Positions 8,327 through 19,471 of a stretch of 64,000 nt of DNA are shown here, one piece after another (the stretch's first letter is position 1; every line of letters begins with the position of its first letter). The stretch lies in assembly GCF_003946485.1 (NCBI RefSeq), contig NZ_RHOJ01000004.1, positions 62,001-126,000 of the forward strand. Direction: 5' to 3'. The notes below the pieces were generated by a model. The model was not told the DNA's origin. It ran no database searches and was given only the letters and a program-made list of their open reading frames with translations. The stretch is from Lacticaseibacillus jixianensis (GTDB taxonomy: Bacteria; Bacillota; Bacilli; Lactobacillales; Lactobacillaceae). The position numbers and the translations under genes are program-made.

Positions 8327-9443
8327 TTACGCGGGATTGGCGTTGGCGAGCTCCCACTGCAGGTAGGCATAAATGAACGGATCAAGCGCGCCGTCCATCA
8401 CCGCCTGGCCGTTGCTGGTCGAGTAGTTGGTGCGATGGTCCTTGACCATAGTGTAAGGATGAAAAACGTAGGAGCGGATCTGCGACCCAAAGGCCACATC
8501 CATCTGCTGACCCTTGATGGCCGCTGCCTGCTCCGCCTTCTTCTCCTCTTCCCGCTGGTAAAGCTTGGCCTTCAGCATTGCCATCGCCGTGGCTTTGTTC
8601 TGAAATTGACTGCGCTGCGCCTGACTCGAAGTCACAATGCCCGTGGGAATGTGGATCAACCGCACCGCACTTGAGGTCTTGTTGATGTGCTGACCGCCGG
8701 CGCCGCTACTGCGAAAGACTTCCATCTTGATGTCCTCGGGCCGCAGATCGACGTCGATCGTGTCGTCCAACTCCGGCATCACGTCCACTGAGGCAAAACT
8801 AGTGTGCCGTCGGCCGGCCGCGTCAAACGGTGAGATCCGCACCAGCCGATGGACACCCTTTTCCGAGCGGAGCATCCCGTATGCGTTCTCACCGTTGATC
8901 AGAAGCGTCACGCTCTTGATCCCGGCCTCATCGCCGGCCAGGTAATCGGCGACCTCGACGGTATAGCCATTTTGGTCCGCCCACCGCTCGTACATCCGCG
9001 TCAGCATGGCCCCCCAGTCCTGGGCTTCGGTGCCCCCGGCTCCGGGGTGGATCTCAAGGATCGCGTTGTTGTGGTCGTACTTGCCGTTTAACAGTAGCGC
9101 CATTTCGTACTTGGTGAGGCGGTCCTGCAACGCGGTCATGTCGTGCTCCAGCTCCTGTTGCAGCTCCTGGTCCGGCTCCTCCTGAAGCAGCTCAAAGGCC
9201 ACCTCCAGATCGTCCAGTTTGCTTTGCAAGGCGATGAAGTTGTCGTGTTTGACCTTCAGCTGATTATTCGCGTCGATCAGCTTTTGCGCCGCCTCTTGGT
9301 TGTCCCAAAAGCCCGGCTCAGCCATTCGACCCTCATTTTCGGCAATGCGTTCGTTCAGCGCATCGAGGTCAAAGCGACCCCCTAAAGTGATTTATTTTGG
9401 CCCGCATGGCTGCGAGGGTGGTACGGATCTCTGCAATTTCCAT
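8327..9443 (-). CDS. prfB: peptide chain release factor 2 (programmed +1 frameshift)
   Basis: Release factor for UGA and UAA stops. The first ORF starts at ATG 9443, with AAAGGAAACC upstream, and encodes 24 residues (MEIAEIRTTLAAMRAKI...) to an in-frame TGA at 9369-9371. Reading continues after a +1 shift from CTT (9372-9374) into GAC, giving 371 residues in total. The recognition motif SPF (VRISPFDAAGRR) and the catalytic GGQ (SGAGGQHINKT) are intact. The frameshift makes synthesis autoregulatory: RF2 shortage favours the shift. It lies 75 bases after secA, behind a hairpin with a T tract. Confidence 0.96.
9368..9383 (-). promoter_or_regulatory. RF2 programmed frameshift site
   Basis: On the minus strand AGGGGG (9378-9383) acts as an internal Shine-Dalgarno, followed by TCG, then CTT TGA C. 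This is the standard arrangement of the prfB recoding site, with the SD three bases before the slippery CTT. Confidence 0.95.
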
Positions 9444-9478
9444 CGATCGGTTTCCTTTCTTCTTTTAGTCCGATGGTC

Positions 9479-9514
9479 AAAAACGCCAAGGCGACAAATG
9501 TCTGCCCTGGCGTC
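9479..9514 (-). terminator. terminator between secA and prfB
   Basis: ACGCCAGGGC pairs with the strand ending CTTGGCGT, followed by TTTTT on the minus strand, immediately after the secA stop. Only about 35 bases separate it from prfB and no clear -10 is seen there. Partial read-through into prfB is therefore likely. Confidence 0.65.
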
Positions 9515-9518
9515 TTGA

Positions 9519-11882
<2,364 letters not shown>

Positions 11883-11936
11883 TCAGTGATCCTCTCCTGT
11901 CATCCAACTTTGCATACTTCTGACAGTATCTAAGTC

Positions 11937-11964
11937 ATTTTATCATTCTTGTCTGGTCTTTACA
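11937..11964 (-). promoter_or_regulatory. secA promoter
   Basis: TAAAAT at 11937-11942 and TGTAAA at 11959-11964, spacer 16, about 55 bases before the secA start and directly after the hpf terminator. Confidence 0.5.
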
Positions 11965-11975
11965 CGCCCGACACG

Positions 11976-12003
11976 AAAAAACCGCAGATCAACCGATCTG
12001 CGG
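11976..12003 (-). terminator. hpf terminator
   Basis: Perfect nine-base-pair stem CCGCAGATC/GATCTGCGG with a four-base loop, followed by TTTTTT on the minus strand. Confidence 0.9.
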
Positions 12004-12018
12004 CGCGCGCTTTTTCGC

Positions 12019-12579
12019 TTATTCGTCGGTCTCGATCAAGCCGTAGCGGCCGTCGCGACGCTTGTACACGATGCTGGTGCCATTCGTATCAGCATCCTCA
12101 AAAATGAAGAAGTTATGCCCGAGCATATCCATCTGCAAGATGGCTTCCTGTGAATCCATCGGCTTGAGGGACACGCGCTTGGTGCGAACGACCGCCAAGT
12201 CATCCTCACCCTCGTCGGTGTTGGTTGGCGCCGGCGTGCCCTCAGGGGCGACATCGATCGGGGCAAATCCCTTCTCGCGTGACTTGCGGTTGATCTTGGT
12301 CTTGTACTTGCGAACCTGGCGCTCAAGCTTGTCGGTCACCAGATCGACGCTGGCGTACAGGTCGGGACTGGTTTCCTCCGCCCGCAGGGTCAAGTAGGAC
12401 AATGGGATGGTCACTTCGACCTTGGCGGTTTTATCCTGATAAACCTTCAGGTTGACATGCGCGATCGCCTCAACTGAACTTTCAAAGAACTTGTTCAGCT
12501 TGCTAATGCGCTTCTCAACATAACTGCGAATGGCATCAGTGACTTCGATGTTTTCGCCACGAACGTTATATGTGAGCAT
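12019..12579 (-). CDS. hpf: long-form ribosome hibernation promoting factor
   Basis: 186-residue HPF of the long type. The N-terminal domain (about 1-100) begins MLTYNVRGENIEVTDAIRSY and binds the ribosome's mRNA/tRNA channel. A flexible linker rich in P, T and acidic residues follows (about 105-128). The C-terminal dimerisation domain (about 130-186, ending RRDGRYGLIETDE) joins two ribosomes into 100S dimers. It follows comFC as in Bacillus and has its own consensus -10. GGGGAGAAG precedes the ATG. Confidence 0.96.
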   Translation of the reverse strand: MLTYNVRGENIEVTDAIRSYVEKRISKLNKFFESSVEAIAHVNLKVYQDKTAKVEVTIPLSYLTLRAEETSPDLYASVDLVTDKLERQVRKYKTKINRKSREKGFAPIDVAPEGTPAPTNTDEGEDDLAVVRTKRVSLKPMDSQEAILQMDMLGHNFFIFEDADTNGTSIVYKRRDGRYGLIETDE

Positions 12580-12599
12580 AAAACTTCTCCCCTTTCATC

Positions 12600-12617
12600 C
12601 GTGCAACTAATTGCACG
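12600..12617. promoter_or_regulatory. inverted repeat in the hpf leader
   Basis: CGTGCAA, four bases, TTGCACG: a perfect seven-base-pair palindrome between the promoter and the ribosome site of hpf. It could be an operator or an RNA hairpin; the sequence does not decide which. Confidence 0.4.
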
Positions 12618-12659
12618 CAGGTGATCGAACTTTATAAAGCCCTTTCACCCTTCGTCTTT

Positions 12660-12688
12660 ATTATATCGAACTGAAAGCGGTGAAACAA
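12660..12688 (-). promoter_or_regulatory. hpf promoter
   Basis: TATAAT at 12660-12665 and TTGTTT at 12683-12688, spacer 17. It sits directly behind the comFC stop and gives a leader of about 75 bases. Confidence 0.75.
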
Positions 12689-12692
12689 ATAT

Positions 12693-13355
12693 TTATCGGA
12701 TCAACGACCGACTCGTGATCTCTCCGGCGTATCCCGCAGCCCGCAGCGCGGCCTGCGCATGGTACAGCGTGCGCCCGGTCGTATACAGATCATCAAGCAA
12801 AATGACCCGCGGCGGCGGATGCACCGGAAGTTGCGCCGTGAAGCTCTGCGCGGTCAGCAGCCGCTCCGCCCGCGTCTTTTGCGCCTGGGGCACCGCCGTG
12901 TCGGCCTTGACCAGCCAAAAGGATAGCTTCAGGTGGCCAAACAGGCCGACCACCGGATCAAAGCCGCGCCGGGCATAGTGGGCCGGTTCGCTGGGCAGCG
13001 GCACCAGCGCTGCGCCGCGGGCCGATAGCTGCAGCACTGAGGCAAAGGCCCCGTGCAGCCGGTAGTCGCCCAGCCCCTTGTACTGCTGAATGAAGGCCTT
13101 CATTGCCGCCGTGTAGCGAAAATAGGCGCGGTGGTGAAGCAATACTTGGCCGCTGCTTTCCCACCTTTGACAGTCCGCGCACAAGGCGGGCGAATCAGCC
13201 CGGCCACACCCCGGGCAAGCAGTGCGGGGAGCGATCGGCGTGAACCGCGCCAGACAGCGGGCGCACAGCTGCGGCGGCGTGAGCGGGCGCCAGGTCAGCA
13301 GGCCGGCCAGCGGCGGATCCGTGCGCAGCGGCTGGCCGCACCACAGGCAGGTCAT
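12693..13355 (-). CDS. comFC: competence protein ComFC, phosphoribosyltransferase fold
   Basis: 220 residues. The N-terminal part has paired zinc-ligand cysteines (CLWCGQ, LCARCLAR, CPGCG, LCADCQ). The C-terminal part has the type I phosphoribosyltransferase signature RVILLDDLYTTGRT. It is required in competent species for late steps of DNA uptake, probably together with the ComFA helicase. The ATG at 13355 overlaps the comFA stop (ATGA); the longer frame upstream is comFA. All zinc ligands and the PRPP loop are intact. Confidence 0.93.
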   Translation of the reverse strand: MTCLWCGQPLRTDPPLAGLLTWRPLTPPQLCARCLARFTPIAPRTACPGCGRADSPALCADCQRWESSGQVLLHHRAYFRYTAAMKAFIQQYKGLGDYRLHGAFASVLQLSARGAALVPLPSEPAHYARRGFDPVVGLFGHLKLSFWLVKADTAVPQAQKTRAERLLTAQSFTAQLPVHPPPRVILLDDLYTTGRTLYHAQAALRAAGYAGEITSRSLIR

Positions 13356-14611
13356 GACCCCACCGCGTTCAGCGCGTGGATCTGGTGCCGCGCGCTGAGC
13401 ATCGCCTTGGTGATGTGGCGCGCCACGAACCACACCGGGTCGTTCGGACTGGCCTGACTGCGGCCAGCGCGCCCGGCCATTTGGATCAGGCCGCTGGCGC
13501 TGAACTGCCGATCATCCGCCGCCAGCACAAGGACGCTGCACCGCGGGATGGTGACCCCGCGCTCTAAGATCGTGGTCGTGATCAAAACGTCAAACTCCCC
13601 GGCCCGAAACGCCTGCACCGTGGCCACCCGGGCCGGATCTTCCGCGTGCGCCGTTTGCACCCGCAGGCCCTGCGTGTTCAGCGCGGCGGCAAGCGGCGCC
13701 AGCCAGTCGATGCGCGGCACAAACAGCAGGCACTGCCGGCCTTGGACGGCCGCCTGCAGCAGCCGGCTGAGCTTGGGCGAAAGCCGCTTGGGCACCTGCT
13801 TCAGAGGCAAGACGACCAGGGTGGGCAGCGGCAGAGCAAACCCGTGAAAGCGCCGGGTCAGGTAACTCACCCCGATTTGATGGCGCCTGACCGCGCGCTG
13901 CAAGGCCTTGGGCGGAGTCGCACTTAAGTACACCGTCGGCCCCCGGTTCGCCTGAGCGACGGCGGCCGCCAGCATGGGCGTCTGGCTGTAGGGAAACGCA
14001 TCGACCTCATCCACAATGATCAGGTCAAAGTGCCGGTAATACCGCAGCAGTTGGTGGGTGGTGGCAACCGTCAAGGCGGCCGGCTGCGCTGGCCACTCGG
14101 CGCCGCCGTACAACACCGCCACCGGGGTGCCTTCAAAGGCCGCCTGCAGCCGCGGGGCAAGCTCCAGGACCACATCGATGCGCGGCGTCGCCACTGCGAC
14201 CCGCTTGCGATTGCCCAGCTCATGGGCGATGAGGGGAAACAGCATTTCCGTCTTGCCGGCACCGGTCACCGCCCACAGCAGATGGTCGCGGCCCGCAGTC
14301 ACCGAGGCGATCGCCGCTGCTGCCGCAGCCGCCTGCGGGCCCGTCAAGGTGCCTGACCAGGTCAGGGTACCGCCTTCGCTGGGCCCGCTGGGAAAGCGGT
14401 ACAGCTTCGTGCGACTGGTGACCCGGCCCATTGTGAGGCACGCGCTGCAGTACTGCCGCCCGTCCGGCAGGGCCACCAGCGACCGCTGCTGACAGCGCTG
14501 GCAGCGCCCATTTTCAATGCCGGCGACACAGGCTGCCTGTGCTAAACTAGACGCAACGATGCCGACCTTTTGCACTTCTTCATCCGTCAGTTGCATTCCG
14601 GTTGGGATCAT
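13352..14611 (-). CDS. comFA: competence DNA helicase ComFA
   Basis: 419-residue superfamily 2 helicase thought to drive single-stranded DNA through the uptake channel. An N-terminal zinc module (CQRCQQ and YCSACLTMG, about 40-75) is followed by Walker A VTGAGKTEM, the DEVD box IIVDEVDAF, the SATPP motif and a C-terminal helicase domain with QMAGRAGRS. The frame runs about 165 codons further upstream, but that stretch is antisense to the YigZ-type gene. The ATG at 14611, with GAGGTGAT upstream, is therefore the start. Only 27 bases separate it from the divergent gene's ATG. Confidence 0.93.
   Translation of the reverse strand: MIPTGMQLTDEEVQKVGIVASSLAQAACVAGIENGRCQRCQQRSLVALPDGRQYCSACLTMGRVTSRTKLYRFPSGPSEGGTLTWSGTLTGPQAAAAAAAIASVTAGRDHLLWAVTGAGKTEMLFPLIAHELGNRKRVAVATPRIDVVLELAPRLQAAFEGTPVAVLYGGAEWPAQPAALTVATTHQLLRYYRHFDLIIVDEVDAFPYSQTPMLAAAVAQANRGPTVYLSATPPKALQRAVRRHQIGVSYLTRRFHGFALPLPTLVVLPLKQVPKRLSPKLSRLLQAAVQGRQCLLFVPRIDWLAPLAAALNTQGLRVQTAHAEDPARVATVQAFRAGEFDVLITTTILERGVTIPRCSVLVLAADDRQFSASGLIQMAGRAGRSQASPNDPVWFVARHITKAMLSARHQIHALNAVGS
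14543..14548 (+). promoter_or_regulatory. extended -10 of the YigZ-type gene, inside comFA
   Basis: TAAACT preceded by TGC, about 90 bases before the plus-strand start at 14639. The promoter would lie within the comFA coding region on the opposite strand. Confidence 0.4.
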
Positions 14612-14638
14612 GACTATCACCTCAAAGGAGATTACGCC

Positions 14639-15277
14639 ATGGCAGCGGAATATTTCACGCTCACCCAGGCCGGTCAGGCCGAGGAGATCATTAAAAAATC
14701 GCGCTTTGTCTGCGCCGTGGCGCCGATCCGCAGCGAAGATGAGGCGCAGGCCTTCATCGCCCGCATCCGGGCCGCGCACCCCAAGGCCACCCACCACGTC
14801 CCCGTGTATATGCTCGGCGACGATGACCACATTCAGCGCGCCAATGACGACGGCGAGCCCAGCGGCACCGCCGGCGTGCCCATGCTGCGCACCCTGCAGG
14901 AAATGGGCCTCCATGATGTGGCGGCGGTCACGACCCGCTATTTTGGCGGGATCAAGCTCGGCGCCGGCGGCCTCATTCGGGCCTACGCGGGCAGTGTCAC
15001 GGCGGCCGTCCAGGCCGCCGGGATCAGCCGGCGCGTCGCCATGCGGCAGATGACACTCACCGTGCCGTATCCTCAGCTGGACCGCCTGACGCACTGGCTG
15101 GAAGGCCACCACATCACCATTAGCGCCAGCGATTACCAGGCGGTCGTGGCGCTGACCATTGCCGTCCCGGAAACCGAGGCTGACCCCGTCGCGGCAGGGA
15201 TCACGGAGCTGACGGCCGGCCAGGTGACGCCCACCCGCGGACCACTGACGCCGCTCCTCGTACCGCAGGCCAGGTAA
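14639..15277 (+). CDS. YigZ/YvyE family (UPF0029, IMPACT-type) protein
   Basis: 212 residues. The N-terminal IMPACT-like domain carries IKKSRFVCAVAPI near residue 20 and the family signature DDGEPSGTAGVPML (about 75-90). A DUF1949-type C-terminal domain follows. Such proteins are found next to comFA in Bacillus (yvyE); the bacterial function is unsettled, with a translation-linked role suggested by the eukaryotic IMPACT relatives. AAAGGAG lies eight bases before the ATG at 14639; an in-frame ATG 23 codons upstream lacks a ribosome site and overlaps the comFA start region. Confidence 0.9.
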   Translation: MAAEYFTLTQAGQAEEIIKKSRFVCAVAPIRSEDEAQAFIARIRAAHPKATHHVPVYMLGDDDHIQRANDDGEPSGTAGVPMLRTLQEMGLHDVAAVTTRYFGGIKLGAGGLIRAYAGSVTAAVQAAGISRRVAMRQMTLTVPYPQLDRLTHWLEGHHITISASDYQAVVALTIAVPETEADPVAAGITELTAGQVTPTRGPLTPLLVPQAR

Positions 15278-15314
15278 GGCAAGGAGGCGCCCAGGATTGG
15301 GTCATTGATGCCGC

Positions 15315-15362
15315 AAAAAAGCGATTTGGACCTGCGCCTGCGCGCAGATTCAAATCGCTTTT
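15315..15362. terminator. bidirectional terminator between the YigZ-type gene and kup
   Basis: AAAAAAGCGATTTG at 15315 pairs with CAAATCGCTTTT at 15351, with an inner CTGCGC/GCGCAG stem. A and T tracts flank both sides, so it can serve both convergent genes. It starts three bases from the kup stop. Confidence 0.88.
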
Positions 15363-15365
15363 CGC

Positions 15366-17483
15366 TTAGTCCTGATCTTCGGTTGGCGCCTTGCCCGCTT
15401 GCGGATTGATGATCTCCGTTTGCGTCTGGATCGGACTGCCCTTGACCGCATCTACGGCCTTGAGGCGCAGCGCCTTGGCGTTCATGATCTGATGCTTGGA
15501 GAATGCCACCGTCCGCGGCACGCTGATGAACAGCGGCACGGTTTCCTCGACGACGTTGGCAAATTCAAGCCCGTACCAGTTTGCCGGGCTGGTCGTGACG
15601 TTTTGCAGCCACAGCCGCCCACCGATCAGCCGGCGCTGCCAGCCCGGAATGTTCTCCGTGGTCATGAGGTTCTGCGCCTGCTCGCGGATGATGACGAACT
15701 TGAAGTCGCCAACCGTCCGGTTCTTCACCGTCGTGTACTTTGGCGTCTGCGGATCGATGACCTTGGCGCTGAGCAAATCGTTGATGATCTTCCGGATGTA
15801 GACGTTCACGTGCTGCGACATCCGAAAACCTAGGTAGATCTGGACCGAGATCACGTTGCGCGTGTGCATCATGTCCACGGTGTAGCGCATTTCCACCGGC
15901 TTGTCGGTCTCGTTCACCGTCACGAACCAGTACACCTTGGCGCGCTTCGGCCGCTTGTCCAGGATCGAGTAAAGCGTGGAGCGCTTGAGCCGGTACCCCG
16001 GCTTGACCTTGGTCATGTAGACCAAGTTCGTGGTGTACGTCGGAATAGTGTCGTCGGCCGACAGCTCAGTCAGCTGATCGAGGTAATCCGTCAGCACCAC
16101 GTACTCACTTTCGTCCTGGTAGTGCTCGCGGACTTTGTTGCCAAAGTACCACACGACCATCATGGTCAAAATGAGCAGCATGATGACCAAGGTGATGTAC
16201 CCACCGTGGAGGAACTTGACCATGCTGGCCACCAGGAAGATGGTCTCGATCAACCCGAAGAAGCCAGCGACCAGCCCCGCGTACAGGCGCCGAATGTGGA
16301 GCGAAAGGAATTCGAACAGCAGCACCGTGGTCATCAGCATGGTCACCGTGATGGCCAGACCGTACGCGGCCTCCATTGCTTTGGAGGTGCGGAAGAACCA
16401 GACAACGCTTAAGGTGACCAGGCACAGGAACCAGTTGACGAACGCAATGTAGATCTGGCTGCGCTCGGTGGACGGGTGCTTGATCGCCATCCGCGGCAGG
16501 AACTTGAGGCCGACCGCTTCGTGCACCAGCGTGTACGAGCCCGTGATCAAGGCCTGCGACGCAATGATCGCCGCCATAGTGGCCAACACGATCGCAAACG
16601 GCCGCAGCCCGCTGCCCAGCATCTCATAGAAGGGATTGATCGTGGTGAGGTTTGCGAAGTCCGGGCTTTGGTAATTAGCGATCAGCCAAGCGCCCTGGCC
16701 GAAGTAGTTCAACATCAAACAGGCGTAAACAAATGGCCACGTCGCATAAATGTTGGCCTTGCCGACGTGCCCCATGTCCGAGTACAGCGCCTCCGCCCCG
16801 GTGGTGGCCAGGAAGATACTACCCAGCAGGAAGATGCCGACCTTATTTTCTGGGGAAAAGAGGATCTGCACCGCATAGACCGGATTCAGGGCCTTCAGGA
16901 TCTCCAAGTGCCCAGTCATGTGCGTCAGCCCCGCCACGCCTAAAAACAGGAACCACAGCAGCATGATCGGCCCAAAGGCATTGCCCAGTTTGGCCGTGCC
17001 GAAGCGCTGGATCATGAACAGAGTCAACAAAACAACGGTCGTGATCACAAGCACCACCAGCTGCGAATTGCTGAACACGAACGCGCCGAACCGCTGATTC
17101 TTCAGCCCTTCAAGCGCGGTGGTGACCGTGACGGCCGGGGTCAGCGTGCCATCGGCGAGTAAGGCGGCACCACCGATCAGGGCGGGGATCGCCAGCCACG
17201 CGGCGCGCCTGCGCACCAGCGCGTACAGGGCGAAGATGCCCCCTTCACCATTGTTATCCGCCCGCATGGCCAGCACGACGTATTTGATCGTCGTGAGGAT
17301 CATGAGCGTCCAAAAGATCAGCGAAACTGACCCAATAATGTAATTCGGCGTGAGCGCGCCCACTGAGCCGGCATCAGCGATCACCGCGTTCATAACGTAC
17401 AGCGGGGACGTCCCGATGTCGCCGTACACGATGCCTAAAGTGATCAGCATGCCGATCAGCGACGCTTTTTTCTTCCGTGTCAT
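15366..17483 (-). CDS. kup: potassium:proton symporter Kup
   Basis: 705-residue KUP/HAK family K+ importer. About 12 membrane helices fill residues 10-460, starting with the family motif [19 protein letters not shown] cytoplasmic C-terminal domain of about 230 residues follows. The ATG at 17483, with AAGGAGAGAA upstream, is used; the upstream extension of the frame covers the promoter. Downstream is a shared terminator. No c-di-AMP riboswitch was recognised in the 250-base region upstream, but such transporters are often inhibited by c-di-AMP at the protein level. Confidence 0.95.
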   Translation of the reverse strand: MTRKKKASLIGMLITLGIVYGDIGTSPLYVMNAVIADAGSVGALTPNYIIGSVSLIFWTLMILTTIKYVVLAMRADNNGEGGIFALYALVRRRAAWLAIPALIGGAALLADGTLTPAVTVTTALEGLKNQRFGAFVFSNSQLVVLVITTVVLLTLFMIQRFGTAKLGNAFGPIMLLWFLFLGVAGLTHMTGHLEILKALNPVYAVQILFSPENKVGIFLLGSIFLATTGAEALYSDMGHVGKANIYATWPFVYACLMLNYFGQGAWLIANYQSPDFANLTTINPFYEMLGSGLRPFAIVLATMAAIIASQALITGSYTLVHEAVGLKFLPRMAIKHPSTERSQIYIAFVNWFLCLVTLSVVWFFRTSKAMEAAYGLAITVTMLMTTVLLFEFLSLHIRRLYAGLVAGFFGLIETIFLVASMVKFLHGGYITLVIMLLILTMMVVWYFGNKVREHYQDESEYVVLTDYLDQLTELSADDTIPTYTTNLVYMTKVKPGYRLKRSTLYSILDKRPKRAKVYWFVTVNETDKPVEMRYTVDMMHTRNVISVQIYLGFRMSQHVNVYIRKIINDLLSAKVIDPQTPKYTTVKNRTVGDFKFVIIREQAQNLMTTENIPGWQRRLIGGRLWLQNVTTSPANWYGLEFANVVEETVPLFISVPRTVAFSKHQIMNAKALRLKAVDAVKGSPIQTQTEIINPQAGKAPTEDQD

Positions 17484-17534
17484 TATTCTCTCCTTACGAG
17501 CGCTGAATAACCAGGCCCCAAGTGACTGTATGAA

Positions 17535-17564
17535 ATGATAGCCCATTGCGGCGCCCAGCGTCAA
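17535..17564 (-). promoter_or_regulatory. kup promoter
   Basis: TTGACG at 17559-17564 and TATCAT at 17535-17540, spacer 18, about 50 bases before the start. Confidence 0.75.
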
Positions 17565-17602
17565 CTAACGCCGGTCAAAGCAAAAGCCGGCGCGCCAAAA
17601 TT

Positions 17603-17699
17603 GCCCTAGTCGCGGCCCCGCATCGCTCAGACACGCAAACGTCCCGCCACCGCGATTCAAAGAACGAATCGCGATGGCGGGACGCCTACGTTTTGAGCT
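17603..17699. repeat. dispersed palindromic element, copy 2
   Basis: Arms CGTCCCGCCACCGCGATTC (17640-17658) and 17666-17684 pair over 19 positions with one C/A mismatch around the loop AAAGAAC. Shared flanks are GCCCTAGTCGCG at 17603-17614 (also at 33248) and CCTACGTTTTGAGCT at 17685-17699 (almost identical beside copy 1). It lies 3' of rny and may end its transcript, though the T run on that side is only three bases. Confidence 0.7.
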
Positions 17700-17735
17700 A
17701 AAACCCATTTGCGCCTCAGCCTCATTGGCCAGCGC

Positions 17736-19304
17736 TTATTTCGCGTACTCCACGGTCCGCTTTTCGCGGATCACGGTCACCTTGATGTGACCGGGGTACT
17801 CCAGTTCTTTTTCAATCCGCTTGCGGATCTCCCGGGCCAGCACCACCGACTGCTCGTCGGACAGCTGATCTGGCTGGACAATGACCCGCACCTCGCGCCC
17901 GGCCTGGATCGCAAATGAGTGATCCACTCCGGCAAACGAGTTGGCGATCGCCTCCAGCTTCTCCAACCGGTGCAAATAGTTCTCCAGGGACTCAGAGCGC
18001 GCCCCTGGGCGAGCAGCGGAAATCGCATCCGCCGCCGCCACGAGAACGGCGATGACCGACGTTGGCGCCACATCGCCATGGTGCGACGCGATCGTGTTGA
18101 TCACGACCTCTGGTTCCTTATACTTGGTGGCCAGCTCCACGCCAATTTCGACGTGGGAGCCGCCAACTTCGCGGTCCTGGGCCTTCCCAATATCATGCAG
18201 TAATCCTGCGCGTCTCGCTAAGTTAACATTTTCACCGAGTTCCGCCGCCATGATCCCGGCAAGCTTGGCGACTTGGATCGAGTGATCCAAGACGTTTTGC
18301 CCATAGCTTGTCCGGAAGTGCAAGCGACCCAAAATCTTGATCAAATCGGGGTGCATGTTGTGAATGCCAACATCAAAAATGGCTTGTTCCCCAACCTCGC
18401 GGATACGCTCGTCCATTTCCTTGCGCGCCTTATCGACCATCTCTTCGATGCGCGCCGGATGGATCCGCCCGTCCTGAATCAGTTTCTCAAGCGCCATTCG
18501 CGCAATCTCCCGCCGGATCGGATCAAAGCCCGAAAGCACAACGGCTTCCGGGGTATCGTCGATGATGAGATCGATCCCGGTGAGGGTTTCCAGTGTTCGA
18601 ATGTTGCGACCTTCGCGGCCGATAATGCGCCCCTTCATGTCGTCGTTCGGCAGCGTGACGGTGGTGACCGTCGTTTCGGCCACCACGTCGGAGGCACTGC
18701 GTTGAATGGCATCAGCAATGAGCGACTTGGCCGTCCGGTCAGCCGTCTCCTTTGCCTCATCTTCACTTTCCTTGATCAATAAGGCGCGTTCATGCGCCAA
18801 GTCAGCTTTGGTTTCAGTCAGGATCTGGTCTTTCGCCTGCTCCTTGGTCAGGCTGGCGATCCGCTCCAGCTCCTGGTGCTGTTTGGTAATGGTGGCGGTA
18901 ATGTCTTCTTTTTGGGCATCCAATTGTTGCTGGCGGGCGTTCAAGTCCTGCTCGCGCTCCGTCAGACTCTTTTCCTTCTGGTCAAGCGTATCATCGCGCC
19001 GATCCAGGGCCTCTTCGCGCTGCAACACGCGATGTTCCGACTGCTGGACTTCACTGCGCCGATCCTTGAGTTCGGCTTCCACCTGAGTCTGGTACTGGTG
19101 GGCCTTTTCCCGGGCCGAGACTAATTTCTCTTTTTTAAGCGTCTCGGCTTCTTTCTTTGCGTTCTCAACGATCCCGGCGGCACTGTCGCGGGCTTGATCC
19201 AAAGCATGCTCATGACTCCGTTTCTGAAGCCAATTGCCGATCAACAATCCGAGCACTAAAGCGATGACGGCGAGGATCACTGAGAGCAAAATACCTGAGC
19301 TCAT
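17736..19304 (-). CDS. rny: ribonuclease Y
   Basis: 522-residue membrane-anchored endoribonuclease that starts decay of many mRNAs. It has one N-terminal membrane helix (about 5-24), a long charged coiled coil (about 30-200), a KH RNA-binding domain ([20 protein letters not shown]) and an HD metal-dependent phosphohydrolase domain with HDIGKA. The length and domain order are standard. The start has GGAGGTG upstream. A consensus promoter precedes it and dispersed palindrome copy 2 follows it. Confidence 0.97.
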   Translation of the reverse strand: MSSGILLSVILAVIALVLGLLIGNWLQKRSHEHALDQARDSAAGIVENAKKEAETLKKEKLVSAREKAHQYQTQVEAELKDRRSEVQQSEHRVLQREEALDRRDDTLDQKEKSLTEREQDLNARQQQLDAQKEDITATITKQHQELERIASLTKEQAKDQILTETKADLAHERALLIKESEDEAKETADRTAKSLIADAIQRSASDVVAETTVTTVTLPNDDMKGRIIGREGRNIRTLETLTGIDLIIDDTPEAVVLSGFDPIRREIARMALEKLIQDGRIHPARIEEMVDKARKEMDERIREVGEQAIFDVGIHNMHPDLIKILGRLHFRTSYGQNVLDHSIQVAKLAGIMAAELGENVNLARRAGLLHDIGKAQDREVGGSHVEIGVELATKYKEPEVVINTIASHHGDVAPTSVIAVLVAAADAISAARPGARSESLENYLHRLEKLEAIANSFAGVDHSFAIQAGREVRVIVQPDQLSDEQSVVLAREIRKRIEKELEYPGHIKVTVIREKRTVEYAK

Positions 19305-19371
19305 CTTTTCACCTCCGCATCATCAAATGGTTTCACGATGCTATTATTATTTACAATTTGACACAATGCTG

Positions 19372-19400
19372 ATTGTAGCGAATGCGGTGACAAGTGTCAA
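19372..19400 (-). promoter_or_regulatory. rny promoter
   Basis: TTGACA at 19395-19400 and TACAAT at 19372-19377, spacer 17: near-consensus sigma-A promoter with a leader of about 60 bases. Confidence 0.85.
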
Positions 19401-19427
19401 CTTGTCCCGCGGGCGGAAGCCCTACGC

Positions 19428-19463
19428 AAAAGCGGGTTTGCCGCTTGGGCAGACCCGCTTTTG
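19428..19463 (-). terminator. cinA terminator
   Basis: AAAAGCGGGT arm paired with ACCCGCTTTT, with TTTTG following on the minus strand, just after the cinA stop. It ends the long ftsK-to-cinA run. Confidence 0.8.
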
Positions 19464-19471
19464 CAAAACTT

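Noticed and set aside
13352-15112. 586-residue version of ComFA
   Set aside because: The first 165 codons are antisense to the YigZ-type gene; the ATG at 14611 has a proper ribosome site and gives the usual family length.
17484-17735. c-di-AMP riboswitch upstream of kup
   Set aside because: The interval holds the kup promoter and palindrome copy 2; no conserved riboswitch core was recognised.
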